Assembly: GCF_036699995.1 (NCBI RefSeq)
Contig: NZ_CP144906.1
Span: forward strand, 5,219,001 to 5,283,000
DNA: 64,000 nucleotides
Direction of reading: 5' to 3'
Source of the DNA: Clostridium beijerinckii
GTDB taxonomy: Bacteria > Bacillota > Clostridia > Clostridiales > Clostridiaceae
Part shown: piece by piece, positions 21,598 to 31,600 of the stretch
Layout: each line of letters begins with the position of its first letter
How positions within the stretch are numbered: position 1 is the first letter of the stretch
The notes under the pieces: model-generated
Told to the model about the DNA's origin: nothing
The model's database searches: none
Seen by the model: only the letters and a program-made list of their open reading frames with translations
Made by a program: the position numbers and the translations under genes

Positions 21598-22698
21598 TTA
21601 TTTAAAATATACAGCCTTACCAGTTTTAGCAGACTCATATATTGCTTCTAATATTTGAGTAACTATTAAAGCTTGTTCAGGCCTAACCACTAATTCATCA
21701 CCATTAATGATTGCATTATAGAACGTACTTTGTTCTATATCAGGAGCATTATCTTCTTCTCCATCATAAAAAGCAACCCCAGTAGCATCTAGTGCCGGCT
21801 TTTCTATACATTGTTTATTATACTTAACAGAATTTATCCTCAAACCATCTTTCATATCAGCACCAGCTTTTGTACCACATAAAGAAGTTTTAGCTTCATC
21901 AACATCAAGACTATTTAGTGCCCAGCTTGATTCTAGATTTATTGTAGCGCCATTTTTCATCTTAATAAATCCGAAAGCTGAATCCTCTACTGTAAACATC
22001 TCTTTATCCCAATCGCCCCAAGCATTTCCTGTACATGTTTGATCCCCTAACTTGTAGTATACAGATCCTAGTACACACTCTGGTTCATAATTATCCATCA
22101 TCCAAAGTGTTAAATCAAGAGCGTGAGTACCTATATCGATTAATGGACCTCCACCTTGTTCATCTTCATTTAAAAATACTCCCCAAGTTGGAACAGCTCT
22201 ACGTCTTATTGCATGTCCTTTTGCATAATAGATCTCACCTAAATCACCATTTTCGCATGCAGCTTTTAAATATTTTGAATCTGCTCTGTATCTATTTTGA
22301 TAACCTATAGTTAGGATTTTGCCAGTTTCTTGCGCTACTTCAAGCATAGCCTTAGCTTCAGCGTATGTTTTAGCCATTGGTTTTTCACACATAACATGCT
22401 TATCAGCTTTCATTGCTTCAATAGATATATAGCTGTGTGATTTATTTGGAGTTAAGACGTAAACGGCCTTAATATCTTTTTCTTTTGCTAAAAGAAGTTT
22501 GTAGTCAGTATAAATCCTACTTTCTTCTTTGCCATATTTAGCTTTTGCTTCTATAGCCTTTTCCTCTATCAAATCACAAAATGCTTCTATTTCTATATTT
22601 TGATTCTTTTTTATTGCTGGTAAATGCTTTCCGTTTGCAATACCTCCACATCCTATAATAGCAACCTTTAATTTCTTTTCATTGCATGTATTCTCCAT
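21598..22698 (-). CDS. Gfo/Idh/MocA-family oxidoreductase, first gene of the sugar unit
   Basis: The 366-residue protein has the Rossmann motif AIIGCGGIANGKHLP, then CEKPMAKT with the conserved Lys, and GGGPLIDIGTHALDLTLWMM in the C-terminal domain. It is a probable NAD(P)-dependent dehydrogenase of a sugar, glycoside or cyclitol. The ribosome site (CGGGAA) is weaker than in its neighbours. The 5' region holds a perfect palindrome (22796-22811) and three CTTTCATA repeats that may be operator sites. Substrate unknown. Confidence 0.88.
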   Translation of the reverse strand: MENTCNEKKLKVAIIGCGGIANGKHLPAIKKNQNIEIEAFCDLIEEKAIEAKAKYGKEESRIYTDYKLLLAKEKDIKAVYVLTPNKSHSYISIEAMKADKHVMCEKPMAKTYAEAKAMLEVAQETGKILTIGYQNRYRADSKYLKAACENGDLGEIYYAKGHAIRRRAVPTWGVFLNEDEQGGGPLIDIGTHALDLTLWMMDNYEPECVLGSVYYKLGDQTCTGNAWGDWDKEMFTVEDSAFGFIKMKNGATINLESSWALNSLDVDEAKTSLCGTKAGADMKDGLRINSVKYNKQCIEKPALDATGVAFYDGEEDNAPDIEQSTFYNAIINGDELVVRPEQALIVTQILEAIYESAKTGKAVYFK

Positions 22699-22710
22699 AA
22701 CAATTCCCGA

Positions 22711-22821
22711 CTTTCATAGCTTATTAAACCTTAAAGTTTGAAGTCAGTTTTTCACTTCCTTTCATAGTAAATTATCATAATTTATTACTCTTATGAATGA
22801 TACGTATCATTGTCTTTCATA
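22711..22821 (-). promoter_or_regulatory. Candidate operator region of the sugar unit
   Basis: AATGATACGTATCATT (22796-22811) is a perfect 16-bp palindrome about 100 bp before the first gene. CTTTCATA occurs three times in the same orientation at 22711-22718, 22759-22766 and 22814-22821. Either could bind the AraC regulator encoded in the unit or another sugar-responsive repressor. No firm promoter boxes were assigned. Confidence 0.4.
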
Positions 22822-22923
22822 AATAATTCTATACTTAAATTCGTCTATTTACTCGCCATTAATTGCTTAGTTATTCTCAAATATTGTTTTGCGCATATTC
22901 TTTGAATGTTATGATACATTAAT

Positions 22924-23049
22924 TTACCACTTTAGATTTAAAACAAAATATTCATTATCTATATTATAATTATTAATAGACTTGTTAATTTCAAAAAAAA
23001 TCTTTCCTCCCTCCTCACCCCAGCCTTTTTCCGCCACCAATTCAAACAT
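22924..23049 (-). CDS. Possible small protein, 41 aa
   Basis: An ATG at 23049 preceded by AGGAGAAGG opens a 41-codon frame starting MFELVAEKGWGEEGGKIFF and ending in NLKW. It resembles no family I recognise. The Gly/Glu/Lys-rich start comes from a purine-rich tract and may be non-coding sequence read by chance. It is not close enough to the following operon (226 bp) to imply shared translation. Confidence 0.25.
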   Translation of the reverse strand: MFELVAEKGWGEEGGKIFFEINKSINNYNIDNEYFVLNLKW

Positions 23050-23353
23050 AATTTTTCCTTCTCCTAATCCATTATTTAAAAACCATAAAAAGAAAAACCT
23101 TATTTTATTAAAATAAAGTCTTTCTATTCCTCTTATATCTTATTTTTTTCTTATCCAGCAACTCTTAATTGATAATTAGGCTTTACCCTGATCCTACTAA
23201 AATCCTCTTGTCCCCCTGCTATACCTTAAATACCCAATCAACTCTTAACTCTACTTTCGCTACAATGAATAAATAATACAGTTGATATATTTAGATATTC
23301 TCTAAAGGGCACTAATAACAAAGGAAATGCTTATTAATAAACTATTATTTTAA

Positions 23354-23383
23354 TTGCCACCGACTACTTATTATCGGTGGCAA
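23354..23383 (-). terminator. Hairpin after rlmCD
   Basis: TTGCCACCGA (23354-23363) and TCGGTGGCAA (23374-23383) form a 10-bp GC-rich stem with a 10-nt loop, 50 bp after the methyltransferase stop. Only a short U-poor tail (TTAAAATAATAG) follows on the minus strand. Confidence 0.5.
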
Positions 23384-23432
23384 ATGGGTGGAATTGCTTC
23401 CACATAATCTTATGAAATCCTCACAACTAAAG

Positions 23433-24797
23433 CTATTCCCTAATTAATTTAGCGACAGTTTCCACATGCTTTGTATTTGGAAACATGTCTACAGGCTGCA
23501 CTTCTATTGTTTTAAATCCCAAACCTTCTAAATGTTTTAAGTCCCTTGCTAAAGTGCTAGGGTCACATGATACATACACTACTCTTTTAGGCTTAGCTTC
23601 TCCTATAGCATTTAGCAAATTGATATCACATCCCTTTCTTGGGGGATCCACAACTATTATGTCTGGTTTGATTCCATTTTTTATTAACTCCGGAATCACT
23701 TCTTCAGATTTTCCTACATAAAATTCCGAGTTGTCTATTCCATTTATTTTTGCATTATCTACCGCATTATCTATCGCCTGTTCTACCATTTCAACTCCAT
23801 AGACTTTTCTTGCCTTCTGAGATAAGAATAATGTTATTGTACCAGCACCGCAATATGCATCAAAAACAATCTCATTTCCACTTAAATCTGCATATTCTAA
23901 AGCTTTATTATAAAGCGCTTCTGTTTGAATAGGATTTATTTGAAAGAAAGATAATGGCGAAATATTAAATTTATACTTACCTATATAATCAGAGATATAA
24001 TCCTGTCCCCACAAAGTTATACACTTGTCACCGAGAACTAAACTATTATTTTTAGTATTTATATTCTGAATTATTCCCTTTAAATTTTCAACCTCTAACC
24101 TAATATTCTCTATTAGTTCTTCTTTCTTAGGAATTTCTTTATCGTTGGTAATCAGAACAACCATAATTTCATTGGTTTTAAATCCCTTTCTCACCATTAC
24201 ATTTCTAATTAGTCCTTCACTAAAAAATAAATTATCTTTCCTAGCAGGTAATATAGAATGCTTTTTCATCCAATTTCTTATTATTTTTATGATTTTATCA
24301 GTTTCTTCATCTTGAATTAGACACTTATCCATATCAACTACTTCATGTGTTTTTTCACTAAAAAAGCCCATTGAAAGTTCATTGTCTGTCAATGCAATTG
24401 AATATATTCCTTTATTTCTATATCTGTATGGAAATTTCATCCCTACAGTATTTTGAACTATATCCCCCGATAATCCACCAATTCTTTCTATGCAATCCTT
24501 AACTCTATTGTATTTGAATTTTAATTGCGAATCGTAATTAGAATGCATTAGAGTACAACCACCGCATTTTTCATAATAATTACATTCAGGTACAGTTCTT
24601 TCGTCACATTTTTCTACTATATCTATAAGCTTTCCATAAGAATAATTCTTTTTATTCTTGATTATTTCTATCTTTACAGTTTCCCCTATCAAAGCTCCTG
24701 GTATAAATATTGGATATCCATCTATCTTTGCGACACCCTCACCTTCATATCCCAAGGAATCTATTTTTACAATATACTCTTTATTTCTCTCTAACAC
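23433..24797 (-). CDS. rlmCD: 23S rRNA (uracil-5-)-methyltransferase RlmCD/RumA family
   Basis: The enzyme makes 5-methyluridine in 23S rRNA using S-adenosylmethionine. The 454 residues show an N-terminal TRAM RNA-binding domain (IDSLGYEGEGVAKIDGYPIF), an iron-sulphur Cys set (CNYYEKCGGC plus upstream CDERTVPEC), the SAM-binding site (VFDAYCGAGTITLFLS), a DPPRKGC motif and the catalytic Cys in VSCDPSTLARD. The start is a GTG at 24797 with AAGGATG upstream. In low-GC Gram-positives one enzyme often modifies both U747 and U1939; whether this copy does is inferred from the family. Confidence 0.9.
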   Translation of the reverse strand: MLERNKEYIVKIDSLGYEGEGVAKIDGYPIFIPGALIGETVKIEIIKNKKNYSYGKLIDIVEKCDERTVPECNYYEKCGGCTLMHSNYDSQLKFKYNRVKDCIERIGGLSGDIVQNTVGMKFPYRYRNKGIYSIALTDNELSMGFFSEKTHEVVDMDKCLIQDEETDKIIKIIRNWMKKHSILPARKDNLFFSEGLIRNVMVRKGFKTNEIMVVLITNDKEIPKKEELIENIRLEVENLKGIIQNINTKNNSLVLGDKCITLWGQDYISDYIGKYKFNISPLSFFQINPIQTEALYNKALEYADLSGNEIVFDAYCGAGTITLFLSQKARKVYGVEMVEQAIDNAVDNAKINGIDNSEFYVGKSEEVIPELIKNGIKPDIIVVDPPRKGCDINLLNAIGEAKPKRVVYVSCDPSTLARDLKHLEGLGFKTIEVQPVDMFPNTKHVETVAKLIRE

Positions 24798-25120
24798 ATG
24801 TACACATCCTTCATTGTTAGTATCATTTCTTAACTATAATTTTCAAATCAATATTTAAAAATACTTTCTACATTTTATCATATCTTATTCATTTATTTAA
24901 GATATTTATAAATTCTTATATCCAATTAAGAACAAACTCTTAACTATTAAATTTCCACTTAATGGATATTATATTTAGACTTGACATTTCAATAATCTCC
25001 TATAAAAATCAAATAATTTACTTATGCTACAATTTATTTTATCGGGTAATAAATAAGTAATTATAATTATGATATCTAGATTTAATCAACATCTTAGTAC
25101 CATTAAATTATATAATTTTC

Positions 25121-25151
25121 CTAAAATAAAAAAAGAGCACCTTGCGGTGCT
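25121..25151 (-). terminator. Orphan intrinsic terminator
   Basis: AGCACC (25136-25141), TTGC loop, GGTGCT (25146-25151), followed on the minus strand by CTCTTTTTTTATTTT. It lies 485 bp beyond the pyk terminator with no gene between them, so it probably ends a small RNA. Confidence 0.75.
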
Positions 25152-25222
25152 AATACAGAATCAGTTGCCATTTAATTCCATAATCATTAAATTATTATTT
25201 CTCTTTTAGAGCAATAATATAC
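25125..25222 (-). ncRNA. Candidate small RNA ending at the orphan terminator
   Basis: On the minus strand TTAACA (25251-25256) and TAATAT (25228-25233) are separated by 17 bp, a fair sigma-A promoter, and would start an RNA of about 95 nt ending at the terminator near 25125. No convincing reading frame lies inside. No known RNA family recognised. Confidence 0.3.
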
Positions 25223-25339
25223 ATTATATATTAAATATCCTATCTTTAAATGTTAATTTTTTGTTAACTTTATATATTTCTTAAAATTTGATTACATATT
25301 TATCATCTTAAGTGCATGTATATATTGGATTTTATGCTT

Positions 25340-25555
25340 AAGGAGCATTTAAAACCTTCCATGTAAAAAAATCGCAGGCGACTGTGGTTAAGTTCCGTAT
25401 TGTACTTCGCACTCTTTTCATATGTGTAGATTTTTTTCACGCATCTGCCTTTTCGAACGCATGTGAGAAAAATCTGCACATCAGAAATAGCAGCTCTGCT
25501 GCATATAAGAACATTTTATGCAGACGAATAAGATTTCTTTTTTTATTCTTTTTAA
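25340..25555 (+). ncRNA. Candidate structured RNA or dispersed repeat
   Basis: This block is richer in GC than its surroundings and full of stems. The main one pairs 25423-25440 with 25463-25480, 18 bp with two positions (27 with 76, 36 with 67 of the 254xx numbering) that are U-G on the plus strand but A-C on the minus strand, favouring plus-strand RNA. Further stems are AGCAG/CTGCT (25489-25500) and CTGCATA/TATGCAG (25499-25523), followed by a T-rich stretch at 25535-25553. No promoter was assigned and no known family recognised. It may instead be a mobile intergenic repeat. Confidence 0.35.
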
Positions 25556-25624
25556 AATACCAAAACTATTTAATCAACCTTTTTTATGTTATCCACAGAT
25601 TTTACTTGAATATAAATTCCTAAA

Positions 25625-25663
25625 GAATAAAAAAGGACTTTGGTAAGATTCTTACCAAAGTCC
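25625..25663 (-). terminator. Terminator after pyk
   Basis: GGACTTTGGTAAG (25635-25647), loop ATT, CTTACCAAAGTCC (25651-25663), followed on the minus strand by TTTTTTATTC. Strong intrinsic terminator. Confidence 0.92.
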
Positions 25664-25696
25664 CTTTATATATATTAAAAAATTATGTTTCAAATA

Positions 25697-27118
25697 TTAT
25701 TTTACTTCGCTAATCTTTAAAAGATTTGTTGCACCAACTTGGTCTACAGGAACTCCAGCTGCTAACACAACTATATCTCCTGATTTAACAAATTCATTAT
25801 TTTTAGCTATTTCAACTGATCTTTCTAACATTTCATCAGTAGATTCCATTTTATCAGCAACTACTGGATATACTCCCCATGAGAATGCTAATTGTCTAGC
25901 AACTATTGGATCTGGAGTAACAGCTATAATTGGGCATTCTGGTCTACATTGAGAAATTCTCTTAGCAGTTGCACCAGTTTGAGTTGAAGTAATTACTGCT
26001 GCTGCTTCTAATTCATTAGCTGCATTACTAGCTGCTCTTGAAATAACTCCTGCTATAGCTGGAATATGTGTTTTAGCTTGAGAAACTGCTACTTTATATT
26101 CTAAAGATTTTTCAGTTTCTTCAGCAATCTTAGCCATTGTAGCTACAGCTTCTACTGGATAATCTCCATTAGCACTTTCTCCTGATAACATGATTGCATC
26201 AGTACCATCTAAGATAGCATTAGCAACGTCTGAAACTTCTGCTCTTGTTGGTCTTGGATTTCTCATCATAGAATCTAACATTTGAGTTGCAGTTACAACT
26301 GGTTTACCAGCTGCTTTACATTTTTTGATGATCATCTTTTGAACTGCTGGAACTTGTTCTATTGGAATTTCAACACCAAGATCTCCTCTAGCTACCATTA
26401 TAAGGTCTGAAGCTTCTAAGATTTCATCTAAGTTATCAACACCTTCTTGGTTTTCTATCTTTGAACAGATAAGGATTCTTTCTCCACCATTTGCATCAAG
26501 TATTTCTCTGATAGTCTTTACATCAGATGCTTTTCTTATGAATGAAGCAGCTATCATAGTAACTCCAACTTCACAACCGAAGATTAAATCTGATTTATCT
26601 TTTTCAGTAAGAGCTGGTAATTGGATTGATACTCCTGGTACGTTAACTCCTTTATGAGTTCCAACGAATCCAGTGTTTTGAACTTCACACTTAATAGCGT
26701 TACCTTCAACAGATTTAACAGTTAATCCTACTAAACCATCATCTATTAAAATTGTATTTCCTGGCTTAACATCATTTGCTAGTCCTGCATATGTAACTGA
26801 ACATTTAGTAGTATCACCAACTACATCCATATCTCCAGCATATACTGTAAATTCAGAACCCTTAGCTAATTCAACTTTCTTTGGTTCAAATTTACCAGTT
26901 CTTATTTCTGGTCCTTTTGTATCAAGAATTATTGCAATTTCTCTATTTAACTTCTTTGATAGTTCTTTAACTTTCTTAATTCTTCCACCGTGTTCTTCAT
27001 GGTCTCCATGTGAAAAGTTATGTCTTGAAGCATTCATTCCTGAAAGAACAACCTTTTCTAATATTTCCATATCTTCACTTGCAGGGCCAATAGTACAAAT
27101 CATTTTAGTTTTTCTCAT
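25697..27118 (-). CDS. pyk: Pyruvate kinase
   Basis: It converts phosphoenolpyruvate and ADP to pyruvate and ATP, the last step of glycolysis. The 473 residues start at ATG 27118 (MRKTKMICTIGPAS; GAGGAG upstream), since the longer frame to 27190 adds an unrelated hydrophobic leader. Visible motifs are SHGDHEEH, LDTKGPEIRTG, the signature around ICSKIENQEG, MVARGDLGVEIP and the C-terminal effector domain. It lacks the extra C-terminal PEP-utiliser-like domain found in Bacillus Pyk. It follows pfkA by 144 bp and ends with a strong terminator. Confidence 0.95.
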   Translation of the reverse strand: MRKTKMICTIGPASEDMEILEKVVLSGMNASRHNFSHGDHEEHGGRIKKVKELSKKLNREIAIILDTKGPEIRTGKFEPKKVELAKGSEFTVYAGDMDVVGDTTKCSVTYAGLANDVKPGNTILIDDGLVGLTVKSVEGNAIKCEVQNTGFVGTHKGVNVPGVSIQLPALTEKDKSDLIFGCEVGVTMIAASFIRKASDVKTIREILDANGGERILICSKIENQEGVDNLDEILEASDLIMVARGDLGVEIPIEQVPAVQKMIIKKCKAAGKPVVTATQMLDSMMRNPRPTRAEVSDVANAILDGTDAIMLSGESANGDYPVEAVATMAKIAEETEKSLEYKVAVSQAKTHIPAIAGVISRAASNAANELEAAAVITSTQTGATAKRISQCRPECPIIAVTPDPIVARQLAFSWGVYPVVADKMESTDEMLERSVEIAKNNEFVKSGDIVVLAAGVPVDQVGATNLLKISEVK

Positions 27119-27262
27119 TAAACTAACACTCCTCTTTCTTCGATTAGGCACATAAAATAAAATAATGTTACAAATATGCAAAATAAGCAAGCATGTTGAT
27201 TCATTATTTTTTGATTGTACCTTATTTATAAAATTTATATAAATAAACTATAAGCTAAATTA

Positions 27263-28219
27263 TTATGATAATACTTGAGCAATATCATAAAGTTCTTTAT
27301 CAAATTTACTTTCCATATCAAGAGCTTCATCTATATCTTGGTCTATTATTTTATTATCTCTAATTCCTATTACTCTTGAAGTTCCACCTTTTAATAATAC
27401 TTCTATAGCCTTTGCTCCCATTCTTGAAGCTAAAACTCTATCTGTAGCAGTAGGACTTCCTCCTCTTTGAATATGACCTAAGATTGTTGCTCTTGTTTCA
27501 ATTCCAGTTACTTCTTCAACGTACTTTGCAAGTTCAAATGCTCCTCCAATTCCTTCTGCAAGCATTATTAGATTATGCATTTTTCCTTTATTTTTACCTT
27601 CTAAGATAGTTCTACAAAGTGCATCTTTATCAAATTCCATTTCAGGAATTATAATTGCTTCTGCGCCTCCGCAGATACCTGCATATAAAGATAAATCTCC
27701 GCAGTCTCTACCCATAACTTCTACAATTGAAACTCTTTCATGTGAAGTTGAAGTATCTCTAATTTTATTTATAGCATCTACAACGGTATTTAAGGCTGTA
27801 TCAAACCCTAAAGTAAAGTCTGTGTAAGCTAAGTCATTATCAATTGTTCCTGGTAAACCTATTGTTTTAATTCCAAGCTTTGATAATAATTTTGCACCCA
27901 TAAATGAACCGTCTCCACCTATAACTACTAGAGCTTCAACACCATAAGCTTGTAATATTTTTGCAGCCTTTTTTCTTACTTCTTCATTCTTGAATTCAGG
28001 ACATCTAGCAGTCCTTAAAATTGTTCCACCTCTTTGGATTATATCAGATACTGAATTTCTATCCATGCTGAATAATTCTCCATTGATAAGTCCACTATAA
28101 CCTCTTTGTACTCCCATAACTTCAATTCCGTTATGAAGCGCAGTTCTTACTACTGCTCTAATTGCAGCATTCATGCCTGGTGCATCTCCACCACTTGTTA
28201 ACACAGCTATCTTTTTCAT
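27263..28219 (-). CDS. pfkA: ATP-dependent 6-phosphofructokinase
   Basis: It phosphorylates fructose 6-phosphate to the 1,6-bisphosphate, the committed step of glycolysis. The 318-residue protein has [23 protein letters not shown], the catalytic [14 protein letters not shown], and [11 protein letters not shown], matching bacterial allosteric PfkA. AAGGAGG supports ATG 28219; the longer frame (to 28288) adds 23 residues unrelated to the family. The order dnaE-pfkA-pyk is typical of Clostridium. A 456-bp gap and a possible promoter separate it from dnaE. Confidence 0.95.
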   Translation of the reverse strand: MKKIAVLTSGGDAPGMNAAIRAVVRTALHNGIEVMGVQRGYSGLINGELFSMDRNSVSDIIQRGGTILRTARCPEFKNEEVRKKAAKILQAYGVEALVVIGGDGSFMGAKLLSKLGIKTIGLPGTIDNDLAYTDFTLGFDTALNTVVDAINKIRDTSTSHERVSIVEVMGRDCGDLSLYAGICGGAEAIIIPEMEFDKDALCRTILEGKNKGKMHNLIMLAEGIGGAFELAKYVEEVTGIETRATILGHIQRGGSPTATDRVLASRMGAKAIEVLLKGGTSRVIGIRDNKIIDQDIDEALDMESKFDKELYDIAQVLS

Positions 28220-28275
28220 AATATATATTTCCTCCTTAAAATACCGCAAAGGGACCTTAAATGACCCTTGTGTAC

Positions 28276-28303
28276 ATAATATAACCATAATTTATTAATC
28301 AAG
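28276..28303 (-). promoter_or_regulatory. Possible promoter of pfkA-pyk
   Basis: On the minus strand CTTGAT (28298-28303) and TATTAT (28276-28281) are 16 bp apart, about 57 bp before the pfkA start. The remainder of the 456-bp dnaE-pfkA gap is AT-rich with nothing else recognised. Confidence 0.4.
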
Positions 28304-28675
28304 AATTATTGTACATAAATTTGAACCAATTATCAATGATATTTAACCATTTTCTGATATTATTCTAAAATAAATGTCTAAATTTTATGAAAAATTTCAC
28401 AATACAAATAATTTGAAAATTATTTTACTGAATTTATGACTATACACCGCTAAATATCATATTTTTTCATATAAGCTATCTTCATTTATAACAAGGATAG
28501 TAACTGCATTTTTATAATAGTTTTAGTGTTATAAAGCAATGAACGTAATTTGTCTTCTCTATTATAACCAATAATCGATAAATTTATATAAAATAATATA
28601 ATTTTTGTGATATTAATTTTTGTAATATTTTTCATTTGTATATTTACTAAATTTTTAATCGCATCTCGTTTCTAA

Positions 28676-31600
28676 TTATGAATCTAATACCTTAACATTC
28701 TCATCTCCTAAAGTTTGTCTCAATAAATTCATAACATCACTATCTAGGGAAATCCATCTATCTCTTGGCACCCTGAACTTTTGTTTTCCTTGGCTCTCAA
28801 ATATATAAATAGGCGTATCTCCAATATATTCCTTTATCAATAATTCTTTTAATTTTTTACTTAGAACAGTAGCTGCCACCTTATCATCAACTCTTAAATA
28901 TACCTTTGAAGTATTGACCTTCTCTAAAGGTTCTATACTTTCACAAATAAGTTTTGGTGGCTCATCTTCTTTCAAACTTAATCTTCCTTTAACTATTACC
29001 AAACTATCTGTTACGCATAATTCTTTTACTTTCTCCAAAGTTTTAGGGAACACTATTACTTCAATCGTTCCAGTTAAGTCTTCAAGTTTTAGGAATGCCA
29101 TTATAGAATTATTTCTTGTTACCTTCTGATTAACATTAGCAAGTATTCCTCCAAGGATTACTCTATCATTATCTTGTAATGCATCCTGCCTGTTAAACAT
29201 ATTAATTTCACCCATATCGCTCTCTAGAGAATCATCTAAAGTTTCCTGTACTAAAAATATTTTCGAAATCTCATTTGTGGTCTGCATTTTCAGACTTTGA
29301 GCATAGTCATCTAGAGGATGCCCAGTAATATAAAGTCCCGTCATCTCCTTTTCCATAGCTAATAAATTACGCTTAGTAAATTCCTTAATATTAGGATAGT
29401 TTACTTCTGGATTTTTTAATTCTTCACTTGCAAATAGGCTTATTTGCCCATCAATATTTCTTCTCTTATCACTAGATATATTATCAATTAATTTTTCATG
29501 AACAGCTAACATCTTAGATCTAAAAACATCAAAATCATCTAGAGCCCCAGCCTTTATTAAACATTCAACTGCACGCTTATTTATTGATGATGGATCCATT
29601 TTATTTATAAAATCGACCAACGATTCAAATTTACCCTTTTCTTCTCTTGCTTTCACTATGCTTGCAACAACATTAGTTCCAACATTCTTTATAGCTGCTA
29701 ATCCAAATCTAATCTTGTTCTCTTTAACAGTGAATTTAGAAAAACTTTCGTTTATATTAGGTGGTAAAACTTGTATTCCAAGTTCTTCTGCTATGCCGAT
29801 ATAGTATGCTACCTTTTCACTGATTCCCATGATTGAATTAAGCATTGCTGCAATCATCTCTACTGGATAGTACTTCATAAGATATGCTGTTTGATATCCA
29901 ACAACTGCATATGCCGCTGCATGGGATTTATTAAATGCATACGAAGCAAAGTCCATCATAGAATCGAAAATTTTATTAGCTATTTCCTCTGAAATTCCAT
30001 TTCTCACGCATCCTGGTACTATTACTTCATCATTTTCAACAATACCATGAATGAAATTTTTTCTTTCTTCTTCCATAACCTTATGTTTTTTCTTTGACAT
30101 AGCTCTTCTAACCATATCACTACGTCCCATGGAGTATCCAGCTAAATCTCTAACAGCCTGCATTACTTGCTCCTGATATACTAAACATCCATACGTAACA
30201 CTTAATATAGGCTCTAATTCTTTAGTTAAATACGTAACTTTTTCTGGATTTTTCTTTCCTTCTATGTATCTAGGAATTTCAGCCATAGGTCCTGGTCTAT
30301 AGAGCGATATTCCCGCAATAATATCTTCTAATGAATCAGGTTTTAATTCCTTCATGAATGAAGTCATTCCTGGCGATTCAAGCTGGAATACTCCGGCTGT
30401 CTTGCCTTCCCCTATCATTTTATATACTTCTTTATCTTCAAAGTCTATTTTATCTAAATCAATATCTATCCTTCTATTTTCTCTAATCATATTTATAGCA
30501 TCATTCATAACCGTCAATGTTCTAAGTCCTAAGAAATCCATCTTAAGCAGCCCAAGCTCTTCCAATGTTGTCATTCCAAATTGGGTTACTATCATTTCTT
30601 CATTCTTCTGTAGTGGAACATATTCAACTAATGGCTTTGATGCTATAACAACACCAGCAGCATGAGTAGAAGAATGCCTTGGAAGTCCCTCTAAATCCTT
30701 TGAAACATCTATTAAAGCCTTTACTCTTTCATCTGTATCATAGGCTAATTTAAGCTCTGGATTTAAGTCTAATGCCTTCTCTATAGTTATTCCAAGCATT
30801 GTTGGTATCATCTTAGCTATTCTATCAACCTCTGCATAGCTATAATTCATAGCTCTTCCAACATCCCGTATACATAGTCTAGCTGCCATTGTACCAAACG
30901 TTATTATCTGAGAAACATTACTTGCTCCATACTTCTCAACTACATAATCAATAACTTCTTGTCTTCTTTCATAGCAAAAATCACTATCTATATCAGGCAT
31001 TGATACTCTCTCTGGATTTAAGAAACGCTCAAAGATTAAACTATACTTAATCGGATCTATTTTTGTAATTCCTAACGTATATGCAACTATTGAACCTGCT
31101 GCAGATCCTCTACCTGGCCCTGTAGGTATTCCACTTTCATAAGAAAATCTAACAAAATCCCATACAATCAAAAAGTAATCAATATATCCCATTTGCTTTA
31201 TTACTTGAAGCTCATATTCTAATCTATCAACATATTCTTTAGCTTCTTCATAATTTGCTACAACCTCTTCAATTTTACTATAGTTCAAACTCTGATTTCT
31301 AAGATTTTCAAATACACTATATCTATCTATCAGACCTTTATAGCAAGTATCCCTAAGATAGTCATAAGGATCTTGACCTTCTTCTAGCGGAAATTTTGGA
31401 AGCTTAGATTCGTGAAACTTATATTCATAACTACACTCATCGGCTATCTTAATGGTGTTCTCCAAAGCCTCAGGAACATAGGAAAACATATCCCACATTT
31501 CATCTGCTGATTTTAAATAAAACTGATCTGAAGGATATCTTCTTCTATGAGGATCATCAATGGTTTTAGCTGTTTGTATACACATTAGTACATCATGTGA

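Larger units (their letters stand above)
22699..23432. other. Unusual 734-bp intergenic region
   Basis: This gap holds the operator-like sites (22711-22821), a possible small gene (22924-23049), a terminator-like AT hairpin near 23090-23122 (TTATTTT/AAAATAA core followed on the minus strand by GGTTTTTCTTTTT), and a hairpin after rlmCD (23354-23383). Between about 22990-23045 and 23150-23235 the strands are strongly purine/pyrimidine-biased and less AT-rich than other gaps here, which hints at a decayed or repetitive element. Confidence 0.4.
24798..25696. other. 900-bp non-coding region between rlmCD and pyk
   Basis: No supported gene. It contains, in order, an AT-rich stretch, a minus-strand terminator (25121-25151) with no known gene to end, a possible short RNA before it, a structured block at about 25340-25555, and the pyk terminator (25625-25663). 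A short plus-strand reading frame through the structured block has no ribosome site and is not credible. Confidence 0.5.

Noticed and set aside
22796..22811. Catabolite-repression (cre) site
   Set aside because: The palindrome has a central CG but is two bases shorter between TG and CA than the cre consensus.
22924..23432. Known riboswitch upstream of the sugar unit
   Set aside because: I compared the segment with remembered T-box, FMN, SAM, c-di-GMP, lysine and guanidine signatures and found no match.
25384..25623. 79-codon plus-strand frame over the structured block
   Set aside because: No ribosome site, Phe/Leu-rich composition from T-runs, and it is better explained by RNA structure or repeat sequence.
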